NCBI GenBank assembly: GCA_048498515.1 | Contig: JBEHXV010000017.1 | Span: 1 to 64,000 of the forward strand | Length of the DNA: 64,000 nt | Direction of reading: 5' to 3' | Origin: UBA4416 sp048498515 | Lineage (GTDB): Bacteria > Bacteroidota > Bacteroidia > B-17B0 > Aurantibacillaceae | Shown: positions 17,933 through 24,204 of the stretch, piece after piece | Layout of the letters: every line of letters starts with the position of its first letter | Numbering within the stretch: the first letter of the stretch is position 1 | Program-made: the position numbers and the translations under genes | The notes under the pieces: generated by a model | Told to the model about the DNA's origin: nothing | The model's input: the letters and a program-made list of their open reading frames with translations, nothing else | Database searches by the model: none

Positions 17933-18907
17933 ATGCAGTTCCATTTAAATTATAACCCACAGGTAAGTTACCAAAAGATCTCGCATAAGGAAGCCTTGCT
18001 AATGATAGGCTCTTGTTTTAGCGAGCACATCGGTGAGCGGTTGAATGAACTTAAATTCAATGTTGCTTCAAATCCTTTTGGCATTGTGTTTAATCCCGAA
18101 AGCATACGGCTTATGCTTGACCGGATAATAGAAAAACAATACTTTAAGGAGAATGATGCTTTTGAAAAAGACGGGCAATGGTTTTGTTTCGATGCGCATA
18201 GTTCTGTTTCGGCCGGTACTAAAACCGGTTTGCTTAAATTATTGAATGCCTTGGTGGACGAATGGAACCGCAAACTCAAAACCGCCGATGTTCTTATTGT
18301 TACTTTTGGTTCCGCTTTTGCCTATCAACATAAAGCGCAACAACACATTGTAGCCAATTGTCATAAGCTACCGCAAACGGTATTTCATAAACTATTGCTT
18401 GAGCCCCAGGAAATTATTGAAGGTTACAAAACGCTCATTGATAAACTGCAGGTAGTCAATCCTGCCTTAAGCATCCTTTTCACGGTATCGCCCGTAAAAC
18501 ATTTGCGCGATGGGGTAGAGGAGAACAGCCTGAGTAAGGCAATTTTATTACAAAGCATTCACAAACTGGTAAAAACCTACGAGCAGTGTTTTTATTTTCC
18601 GGCTTACGAGCTGGTAAATGATGATTTGCGTGATTATCGCTTTTACAAGAAAGACATGGCGCATCCCACTGAGCAGGCTATTGACTATGTGTGGCAAAAA
18701 TTTGCGGCCGTTTATTTTAATGAAGAAACGGGTTTGCTAATTGAAAAACTGGAGCAAATTGCGCAGGCCATGAACCACCGGTTCCTTAATGAGAGTAGTG
18801 AAACCACCCTCAACTTCAAAAAGAAATTTTATGATAAGTGTTTGTTATTTCAATCGCATTATCCATTTCTTGATTTGAGTGCCGAGCTTAACTATTTTAA
18901 ACCCTGA
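17933..18907 (+). CDS. GSCFA domain protein (SGNH-like esterase fold)
   Basis: A 324-residue protein named for its N-terminal motif, here LMIGSCFSEHIGERLNELKF (residues about 23-42). GSCFA proteins are a bacterial family related to SGNH/GDSL hydrolases, often in polysaccharide or modification contexts; function is not established. Further family-like segments are VTFGSAFAYQ and FTVSPVKHLRDG, with a late DMAHPTEQAIDYVW where SGNH enzymes keep the catalytic Asp/His. No signal peptide is seen. Its end overlaps the start of the HAD gene by 29 bases. Confidence 0.87.
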   Translation: MQFHLNYNPQVSYQKISHKEALLMIGSCFSEHIGERLNELKFNVASNPFGIVFNPESIRLMLDRIIEKQYFKENDAFEKDGQWFCFDAHSSVSAGTKTGLLKLLNALVDEWNRKLKTADVLIVTFGSAFAYQHKAQQHIVANCHKLPQTVFHKLLLEPQEIIEGYKTLIDKLQVVNPALSILFTVSPVKHLRDGVEENSLSKAILLQSIHKLVKTYEQCFYFPAYELVNDDLRDYRFYKKDMAHPTEQAIDYVWQKFAAVYFNEETGLLIEKLEQIAQAMNHRFLNESSETTLNFKKKFYDKCLLFQSHYPFLDLSAELNYFKP

Positions 18908-19601
18908 ACCTATTAAAGAGATCAAACACATATTTTTCGACCTGGATAATACCCTTTGGGATTTTGAAAAAAACTCGAGGGAGGCTTTGCTGCAATTATT
19001 TACCGAACATGGCCTTGAAAAAAAATGCGGAGTTGATTTCGCGGGGTTTTTGGAAGTGTATGAAGCAGTGAATCATGAACTATGGCACCTTTACAGCTTG
19101 CAGCAAACGACAAAAGCCGAACTGCGCTATACACGTTTTTATAAAGCGTTTTTGCATTTTAAGTACGATGATATTGACATGGCGCATCATTGGGCCGATG
19201 AGTATTTAAAGATCTCGCCGTATAAAACACATTTGATGGAAGGTACAATGGAGGTGTTGAATTACCTGAAACAACATTATGTTTTGCACCTCATTACCAA
19301 TGGCTTTAAGGAAGTACAGCATATAAAGCTTGATAGTTGCGGCCTGACGGCTTTTTTTGACCAGGTCATTATTTCGGAGGATCATGGCTTAAACAAACCC
19401 GATGTCAGGATTTTTGAGCTGGCCGAAAAGCTGGCCGGCGTTCAAAAATCGGAATGCGTGATGATTGGCGATAATTATGACGCCGATATTGTGGGAGCAA
19501 TGAATGCCGATTGGAAAGCCATTCATTTATCTCAACATATTGCCGGACCTGGCAATTATTTAAGGATAGGAAACCTGTCGGAATTATTAAAACTATTTTA
19601 G
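18879..19601 (+). CDS. HAD-family nucleotidase, YjjG-like
   Basis: A 240-residue HAD-superfamily phosphatase of the YjjG (non-canonical pyrimidine nucleotidase) subfamily. Motif I is FFDLDNTLWDFE with the nucleophile Asp, motif II is LITNGF, motif III is the Lys in LNKPDVRIFE, and motif IV is IGDNYDADIVGA. A helical cap lies between residues about 30 and 100. The only plausible start is a GTG at 18879, which lies inside the GSCFA reading frame and implies translational coupling. It ends one base before the convergent DoxX-thioredoxin gene. Confidence 0.87.
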   Translation: MPSLTILNPEPIKEIKHIFFDLDNTLWDFEKNSREALLQLFTEHGLEKKCGVDFAGFLEVYEAVNHELWHLYSLQQTTKAELRYTRFYKAFLHFKYDDIDMAHHWADEYLKISPYKTHLMEGTMEVLNYLKQHYVLHLITNGFKEVQHIKLDSCGLTAFFDQVIISEDHGLNKPDVRIFELAEKLAGVQKSECVMIGDNYDADIVGAMNADWKAIHLSQHIAGPGNYLRIGNLSELLKLF

Positions 19602-19602
19602 C

Positions 19603-20544
19603 TTAAGGCTGTGCCAGCCATTTTTCAATTTCTTTCTGGTCGAGCTGCATGTAATTGACCCAGTTCTCAACCACCGAATTATTAACCATGTATATGGCTG
19701 GCATGTCGAGCCCCGCAAGGTAAACAAAGTTTTTTCCGTTCAACACGCAATAATCAATATTCCTTGCTTTTGTGTCGGCAAAAAACGGTTCCAGTTTTTT
19801 ATAATCGCCATTCAGTATCAGGTAAATGGAAATAGTGGGATTCTTTTCCTTAATTAATCTTAATTTTTTTGCAGCAACCCTGCAATGCGGGCAGCTTGTG
19901 CTCATAAAGGCGATGATGTGTTTTCCTGTGCTTAACGATTTGGGTGGAGTATGGATCTTGGCATACTTGTAAACACTGTCTAATTCCAGCTTAAACTGAT
20001 CTTCTTTCTTAGTAAGATAAGCTGCAGAGTAATCCATATCCACATAATTCAGTATATGCGGCATGGCAAAAGCTGTAACAAACAGTACGCCGACAACCCA
20101 TTTGCCGGCCTTTCCAAAATTAAAGCCCTCATAAAATTTATAGATCACAAAGCATACGGCCAGCATGATGATGTTTTTTATCAATGCCTGCAGTGGGGTC
20201 ATGGCTATGGCAGTGCCAAAGCAACCGCAATTGCCATTGTTTCCGGTAGTTAAAATAACAAACAACAGGTAAATGCAGAACAGGATAAGCGATGCTACTG
20301 TAAGCTTAATAGTGAACCGCCTGATGTGTAAGCCTGAGATCAATAAAAAACCGATAAAAAATTCGAGCCCTATCATAAACCGGGCTATAAAAGGAGCCAG
20401 TCGCCAGCCGCCAATACCAAGGTCTACAAAAGTATATTCAAAAGGCTCAATGGGCTGCAGTTTGGTGTAACCGCTGTAAATAAATACCAGGCCCATGAAC
20501 GAGCACAGCAGGAAAAAGAAAAGTTTGAGCAGGTTTGCTTTCAT
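19603..20544 (-). CDS. DoxX/MauE membrane protein fused to a thioredoxin-like domain
   Basis: A 313-residue fusion. Residues 1-175 hold five helices with the DoxX/MauE pattern (FIYSGYTKLQPIEPF, FIGFLLISG, GNNGNCGCFGT). The C-terminal 100 residues, after a linker, are a thioredoxin fold with the active site STSCPHCRVAAKKL. MauE and related quinone/thiol membrane proteins pass reducing power or oxidise periplasmic thiols (known for relatives). The CPHC motif, as in DsbA, points to a periplasmic oxidase or isomerase (inference). Just upstream on the same strand lies an array of small Cys-rich lipoproteins, possible substrates. Confidence 0.82.
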   Translation of the reverse strand: MKANLLKLFFFLLCSFMGLVFIYSGYTKLQPIEPFEYTFVDLGIGGWRLAPFIARFMIGLEFFIGFLLISGLHIRRFTIKLTVASLILFCIYLLFVILTTGNNGNCGCFGTAIAMTPLQALIKNIIMLAVCFVIYKFYEGFNFGKAGKWVVGVLFVTAFAMPHILNYVDMDYSAAYLTKKEDQFKLELDSVYKYAKIHTPPKSLSTGKHIIAFMSTSCPHCRVAAKKLRLIKEKNPTISIYLILNGDYKKLEPFFADTKARNIDYCVLNGKNFVYLAGLDMPAIYMVNNSVVENWVNYMQLDQKEIEKWLAQP

Positions 20545-20640
20545 AATAAACAGGGCAAAAATAGCTATTTATTTAATGGCGCTGTACATGACAGCGCAAT
20601 AAAACGATAATTTAGGTTAAATGACAGCTTAGTTCATTTC

Positions 20641-20674
20641 AAAAAAAAAGCTTTCGCATAACGAAAGCTTTTTT
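20641..20674 (-). terminator. Bidirectional-looking terminator after lipoprotein A
   Basis: A 13-bp perfect stem AAAAAAGCTTTCG / CGAAAGCTTTTTT (20644-20656 with 20662-20674) around CATAA. On the minus strand it follows the stop of the lipoprotein at 20692 and ends the C-B-A transcript. Confidence 0.88.
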
Positions 20675-20691
20675 AGATATAAAATGGGATA

Positions 20692-20889
20692 TTATTTGCT
20701 TAATGTGCAGGTTCTGGTATAACCTAATCCTGTAGTAGAAACACAATTTGCTTTAGCGGTTTTTTTAGAAACACCGATAATTTTGTGCACTTCTCCACCA
20801 TCGTCAGAACAAACGCAAGTGTAGTCTTTTTTGCATGAGGTCATGCTGATTGCTAAAGCGGCAACTGCCAATATGCTTAATTTTTTCAT
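20692..20889 (-). CDS. CxC small lipoprotein A
   Basis: A 65-residue lipoprotein. The signal peptide ends SMTSC with the lipidated Cys at 19, then KKDYTCVCSDDG. Apart from the lipobox it has four cysteines: a C-x-C directly after KKD, one in AKANCVST and one in TRTCTLSK, three residues before the end. The pattern CKKD..C.C ... KK.A...C ... C.(L/V/I)K is shared with four neighbours. The likely product is a small disulphide-stabilised domain on the outer membrane. No named family is recognised. It is the last gene of the C-B-A run. Confidence 0.82.
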   Translation of the reverse strand: MKKLSILAVAALAISMTSCKKDYTCVCSDDGGEVHKIIGVSKKTAKANCVSTTGLGYTRTCTLSK

Positions 20890-20916
20890 TTTTTTACTGA
20901 TTTAAATGTTTATTGA

Positions 20917-21147
20917 TTATTTTAATTGACAGTCTTTTGTAGTTGTGTAACCATTTTCAGTTACTGTTGTTTTAACACACGCACGTTTTGCATCGCCTTT
21001 TTTAGCTTTTACAATGGTGTATTCGTTTGTTGATGTAACAGACCCCGGAAAAGTATTGGTAGATGTACAAGAACAAGTGAAGTCTTTTTTGCACGAAGCC
21101 ATAGATAATGCTACTAATGCAACAGATAATATAGTTAATTTTTTCAT
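20917..21147 (-). CDS. CxC small lipoprotein B
   Basis: A 76-residue member of the array, lipobox SMASC then KKDFTCSCTST, a Thr/Ser-rich middle with NEYTIVKAKKGDAKRACVKT and an end of TTKDCQLK. All four extra cysteines of the family are in register with its neighbours. Only about 27 bases separate it from lipoprotein A, and 23 from C, so the three are probably co-transcribed from the promoter before C. Confidence 0.83.
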   Translation of the reverse strand: MKKLTILSVALVALSMASCKKDFTCSCTSTNTFPGSVTSTNEYTIVKAKKGDAKRACVKTTVTENGYTTTKDCQLK

Positions 21148-21170
21148 TTGTAAATTTTTTAAGATTAAAA

Positions 21171-21482
21171 TTATTTTAAATCACATTTGTTTTCCCAGTT
21201 GGTAGTTGTTGTAGTTTCGCCAATTGTGCCTTCGTTATCAACATCCACATCAGTACCTTTGGTAGTTAAACAGTTTGGTCTTGCAACAGATTTTTTCGAT
21301 TTGTTGATAATCAGGGCATAAGTATAAGAGTCAGAATCACCGTCAGCATAAGGAGTTGTGTTATTACCAGAGTTAACTGTTGTTGATGTTGACGAGTTCG
21401 TACAGGTGCAAGTTCTGTCTTTTTTACAAGATGCTAAGCTCAGCGCCGCAATTGCAAAAGCAAATAATGTAATTTTTTTCAT
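21171..21482 (-). CDS. CxC small lipoprotein C
   Basis: At 103 residues this is the longest of the array. Lipobox SLASC, then KKDRTCTCTNSS, a 40-residue Thr/Asn/Ser/Gly-rich insertion with acidic DGDSDS, then NKSKKSVARPNCLTTKG, an acidic linker and the end NKCDLK. The four non-lipobox cysteines are kept, with longer loops. A good promoter (TTG, 19 bases, TACATTTG) lies just upstream, at 21508-21537. Confidence 0.82.
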   Translation of the reverse strand: MKKITLFAFAIAALSLASCKKDRTCTCTNSSTSTTVNSGNNTTPYADGDSDSYTYALIINKSKKSVARPNCLTTKGTDVDVDNEGTIGETTTTTNWENKCDLK

Positions 21483-21507
21483 TTTAAGATTTTTTTTAAA
21501 GTTTAGG

Positions 21508-21537
21508 CAAATGTATATATAAAAATTTAAAATTCAA
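21508..21537 (-). promoter_or_regulatory. Promoter for lipoproteins C-B-A
   Basis: On the minus strand: TTG (21535-21537), a 19-base spacer, then TACATTTG (21508-21515), a good match to the Bacteroidota -33/-7 promoter. It is 26 bases from the ATG of lipoprotein C. A perfect 8-bp hairpin AATACCCA/TGGGTATT (21536-21555) touches the -33 box. Confidence 0.6.
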
Positions 21538-21635
21538 TACCCAATGCTGGGTATTCTTTAAGCTATAAGGACGAAAAAACTGTATTTGTGGGTGAAAAAA
21601 GGAGGTACATCGTTTTTTTACATACTGTAAAAGCA

Positions 21636-21672
21636 AAAAATAAAGCTACCCGTTTGGGTAGCTTTAAAAATA
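21636..21672 (-). terminator. Terminator after lipoprotein D
   Basis: A perfect 10-bp stem AAAGCTACCC / GGGTAGCTTT (21642-21651 with 21656-21665) with a GTTT loop, followed on the minus strand by T-rich sequence. It lies 24 bases after the stop of lipoprotein D and separates it from C. Confidence 0.88.
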
Positions 21673-21689
21673 AAATACGTTGCGTATAA

Positions 21690-21902
21690 TTATTTAATAG
21701 AGCAAGATACATCAGCTCCGTAAGCAGCGTAAGTGCTGTTAGCAGATTTACAAGCGTCAGTAGCTTTTTTCTTAGTGTCTTTGTAATTGATAGTTCCAAC
21801 TACAACGCCACCTGAAGTACATTCGCATTTGTAATCTTTTTTGCAAGAAGCTAAAGATGCAGATACAGCAACTACAGCAACAAATAAAGTAAGTTTTTTC
21901 AT
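21690..21902 (-). CDS. CxC small lipoprotein D
   Basis: A 70-residue lipoprotein with lipobox SLASC, then KKDYKCECTSGG, a hydrophobic VVVGTINY, KDTKKKATDACKSANST and the end DVSCSIK. It shares the four-cysteine plan of the array. An open frame continues 54 codons upstream, but the ATG at 21902 gives the proper signal peptide and lies 27 bases after a strong promoter (21929-21959). It is a single-gene transcript, with its own terminator. Confidence 0.85.
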   Translation of the reverse strand: MKKLTLFVAVVAVSASLASCKKDYKCECTSGGVVVGTINYKDTKKKATDACKSANSTYAAYGADVSCSIK

Positions 21903-21928
21903 TTTTAAAGGTTTTTTTAAAGTTTGTG

Positions 21929-21959
21929 CAAATTTATAAATGTTTTTGAGATAATCAAA
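21929..21959 (-). promoter_or_regulatory. Promoter for lipoprotein D
   Basis: On the minus strand TTTG (21956-21959), exactly 19 bases, then TAAATTTG (21929-21936): a full match to the Bacteroidota TTTG-N19-TAnnTTTG promoter. It puts the transcript start about 20 bases before the ATG at 21902 and rules out the longer upstream frame as the protein start. Confidence 0.72.
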
Positions 21960-22021
21960 CTTTAATATGGTTTTTTTATGAAATTTTAGATATTCACTAT
22001 GAAAAACAGGATAAACTGGAT

Positions 22022-22210
22022 TTATTTTACCGTGCAGGTAATACCCTGGGTAGCCGAAGTGCAAAGATTTTTAGCCTCCTTTTTAGTAACGTGTGTAAAT
22101 GTTGCTTCGGTAGCCGTACTCCCATCCTGGTAAGTACAGGTGCAAACCCTGTCTTTTTTACAGGATGCCAAGCCAATAATAACGGTAGAAAGGAAAATGA
22201 TCTTCTTCAT
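22022..22210 (-). CDS. CxC small lipoprotein E
   Basis: At 62 residues this is the shortest of the array: lipobox GLASC, KKDRVCTCTYQDGS, then THVTKKEAKNLCTSATQG and ITCTVK at the end. The signal peptide is short (about 16 residues), as is common for Bacteroidota lipoproteins. It has its own TAnnTTTG element just upstream and follows miaE by 30 bases. All four family cysteines are present, which argues that the fold is kept by selection. Confidence 0.82.
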   Translation of the reverse strand: MKKIIFLSTVIIGLASCKKDRVCTCTYQDGSTATEATFTHVTKKEAKNLCTSATQGITCTVK

Positions 22211-22226
22211 AACTGTATTTTTAGTT

Positions 22227-22234
22227 CAAATATA
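22227..22234 (-). promoter_or_regulatory. -7 promoter element for lipoprotein E
   Basis: TATATTTG on the minus strand, 17 bases before the ATG of lipoprotein E and just after the miaE stop. No -33 box was found at the expected distance. Confidence 0.45.
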
Positions 22235-22239
22235 TTAAA

Positions 22240-22827
22240 TTATCCATGAATGGTTTCTTTTTTACTGTAGTTTTTTACCAGTTCGGCCTCATAATTAAGC
22301 CACAGCTGCCACCTGGCATCCACATCTTCCACATGGCCTCCATATTTTCGGGCAAAACCAATAAATAAGGTATAATGTGTGGCTTCACTAATCATCAGTT
22401 CCCTGTAAAAAGCCTTCAGGTCCTCATCGTTGATCTGTTCCGAGAGCAGTTTAAAACGCTCGCAACTCCTGGCTTCAATCATGGCCCCAAACAATAAGCG
22501 GTCAATCAACACAATTTCCTTACGGTGGTCGCCTTTACGCATAAATTTGTACAACTCGCCCACATATTCATCCTTGCGTTCATAACCCAGTTTCAAACCC
22601 CGGTCCTTTATTTTCTGGTGCACCATCTCAAAATGCGACAGCTCTTCCTGGGCAAGCTTTACCATTTCGTCTACCAGGTCGGTATGGTAAGGGTAGCTAA
22701 TCATGATAGAGATGGCATTGGTAGCCGCTTTCTGCTCACAATAAGCATGATCGGTTAAGATCTCCTCAATGTTTTTCTCAACAATATTCACCCAGCGCGG
22801 GTCGGTTTCCAGTTTAAGTCCTAACAT
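22240..22827 (-). CDS. miaE: tRNA 2-methylthio-isopentenyladenosine hydroxylase MiaE
   Basis: A 195-residue ferritin-like di-iron monooxygenase that hydroxylates the isopentenyl group of ms2i6A37 in tRNA. Four-helix-bundle iron ligands are visible as Glu and His in DHAYCEQKAATNA, LAQEELSHFEMVHQ, MIEARSCERFKLL and MISEATHYTLFI, the expected E..., ExxH..., E..., ExxH arrangement. Its length is normal. It follows the MarR gene by 48 bases on the same strand and could share its transcript; the functional link is not obvious. Confidence 0.9.
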   Translation of the reverse strand: MLGLKLETDPRWVNIVEKNIEEILTDHAYCEQKAATNAISIMISYPYHTDLVDEMVKLAQEELSHFEMVHQKIKDRGLKLGYERKDEYVGELYKFMRKGDHRKEIVLIDRLLFGAMIEARSCERFKLLSEQINDEDLKAFYRELMISEATHYTLFIGFARKYGGHVEDVDARWQLWLNYEAELVKNYSKKETIHG

Positions 22828-22875
22828 GTGTTTTGCTTTGTGGGGCTAAAGGTAGAAAAGATTTTATCAACTCAA

Positions 22876-23325
22876 TCAATCCCTTAATTTATCAAGCAGC
22901 TCGTTAAGGGTATTCACCTCATCGGCCGTTAAAGCGTTTAAGGTTTGTATTGAAATGTCGTCAATATGGTCCATTGATCTTAGGAGCTCAAGGCCCTTTT
23001 CCGTAATCACAACATCAACGCTTCGACGGTCGTTTGGACATTCGCGGCGCAGCACCAGTTTTTTTGTATTTAGCTTATCCACAATGCGCGAGGCATCGCT
23101 CATTCGGTCGAGCATCCGTTCTTTAATAAGCTTGATACTGCAAGGGTTGGGATGCTGCCCTCTTAATATGCGCAGTACATTGTATTGTTGGGAGGTAATA
23201 TCCGAATCTTTAAAAACAGAGCTCTGCCTGGAGGTAACCCAGTTTGCAGTATACACAAGGTTAAGCATTAATTTGTGTTGTATGCTTTTAAATTTTTTTT
23301 GTTGTATCTCGTCTTCTAATTTCAA
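22876..23325 (-). CDS. MarR-family transcriptional regulator
   Basis: A 149-residue winged-helix repressor: N-terminal dimerisation helix, then YNVLRILRGQ, the recognition region SIKLIKERMLDRMSDASRIV and the wing KKLVLRRECPNDRRSVDVVIT. I start at a TTG at 23325, giving KLEDEIQQKKF as in relatives. An in-frame GTG at 23355 lies inside the likely promoter (TATCTTTG, 23355-23362), so it would not be in the message. A perfect 11-bp inverted repeat (23343-23353 with 23394-23404) flanks that promoter. Its probable target is the twin palindrome before yceI. Confidence 0.87.
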   Translation of the reverse strand: MKLEDEIQQKKFKSIQHKLMLNLVYTANWVTSRQSSVFKDSDITSQQYNVLRILRGQHPNPCSIKLIKERMLDRMSDASRIVDKLNTKKLVLRRECPNDRRSVDVVITEKGLELLRSMDHIDDISIQTLNALTADEVNTLNELLDKLRD

Positions 23326-23354
23326 TGTCTTTTTAAAAATAATGCCACAAAGCA

Positions 23355-23362
23355 CAAAGATA
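23355..23362 (-). promoter_or_regulatory. -7 promoter element for the MarR gene
   Basis: TATCTTTG on the minus strand, 30 bases before the TTG start at 23325. It sits inside the loop of an 11-bp perfect inverted repeat (TGCCACAAAGC, 23343-23353; GCTTTGTGGCA, 23394-23404), which might be an operator. Confidence 0.5.
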
Positions 23363-23422
23363 CTAAGAAATAGGTTTACTTAGCGCCTGAGCCGCTTTGT
23401 GGCAAAAATGTGCAGGACTGAA

Positions 23423-24022
23423 TTATTTTGCTTTTGTAAGTTCTACAGTAATATCCAATTTTACATCTTCACTTACAGCAACACCACCTGCTTCTAAAGC
23501 CGCGTTCCAGGCCAGTCCAAAATCCTTGCGGTTAATGGTTCCGGTTACTTTAAAAGCATAACGCTCGTTTCCATAAGGGTCTTTTACAATTTTTGAAGCG
23601 CCAATGGCATTTAAGGTTACTGTTTTGGTAACGCCATGCATGGTTAAATCTCCGGTTAATACATAAGCGCCTTTTAATTTCCCGGCTTTCATTGAGGTGC
23701 TTTTAAAGCTTATTTTTGGATATTTGGCAACATCAAAAAAATCAGGGCTTTTTAAGTGGCCATCCCTTTTTTCATCATCTGTATTAATGCTTGCCGCGTC
23801 AACCGAAAAATCAATTTTGGCGTCAGTAAAATCAGCATCCGGTTTTACCGAGCTTACTTTACCCTCATAAATTTTAAATTTCCCTTCGGTTTCGCTTACC
23901 ATCATGTGGGTTACGGCAAATCCAAGTTTGCTGTGCGAAGCATCCACGTTCCAGTTTGTTTGCGCTTTTGCGCTTAAAGAGATAGCGGCTACCGCTACTA
24001 ATGTTTTAAATGTTGTTTTCAT
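23423..24022 (-). CDS. YceI family periplasmic protein
   Basis: A 199-residue secreted protein (signal peptide to about residue 20, AKAQTN) with a YceI lipocalin-like barrel: NWNVDASHSKLGFAVTHMM, KRDGHLKSPDFFDVAKYPKI and a late FGLAWNAALEAGGVAVSEDV are family landmarks. YceI proteins bind polyisoprenoid or other amphiphilic lipids. It is first in a minus-strand set with MarR and MiaE. Its promoter region carries a twin palindrome at 24063-24089, so expression is probably repressed by the neighbouring MarR protein (inference). Confidence 0.93.
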   Translation of the reverse strand: MKTTFKTLVAVAAISLSAKAQTNWNVDASHSKLGFAVTHMMVSETEGKFKIYEGKVSSVKPDADFTDAKIDFSVDAASINTDDEKRDGHLKSPDFFDVAKYPKISFKSTSMKAGKLKGAYVLTGDLTMHGVTKTVTLNAIGASKIVKDPYGNERYAFKVTGTINRKDFGLAWNAALEAGGVAVSEDVKLDITVELTKAK

Positions 24023-24055
24023 AAATTAGGTTTATAATGGTTTTAAATGTGAATG

Positions 24056-24089
24056 CAAATGTATGTTACAACATTATATGTTATAACAT
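24056..24089 (-). promoter_or_regulatory. yceI promoter with tandem palindromic operator
   Basis: The minus-strand -7 element TACATTTG (24056-24063) is followed upstream by two 12-base palindromes, ATGTTACAACAT (24063-24074, one mismatched pair) and ATGTTATAACAT (24078-24089, perfect), centred 15 bases apart. The boxes fill the -7 to -35 region, where a bound repressor would block RNA polymerase. The shape fits a MarR dimer site, and the MarR gene lies two genes' distance downstream. Confidence 0.68.
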
Positions 24090-24204
24090 TTAATTTTTAA
24101 ATTATTGTTAAAATTTTCTTAACTAATAGATAGTCAATTAATTAATTTGTTTTATATTTACAGAATTACAAAATGAAATCTGTATTATTTTTGTAAAATA
24201 GCTT

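Noticed and set aside
23326..23355. GTG at 23355 as start of the MarR gene
   Set aside because: That GTG overlaps the -7 element TATCTTTG, so the transcript would begin after it. The extra residues do not match relatives.
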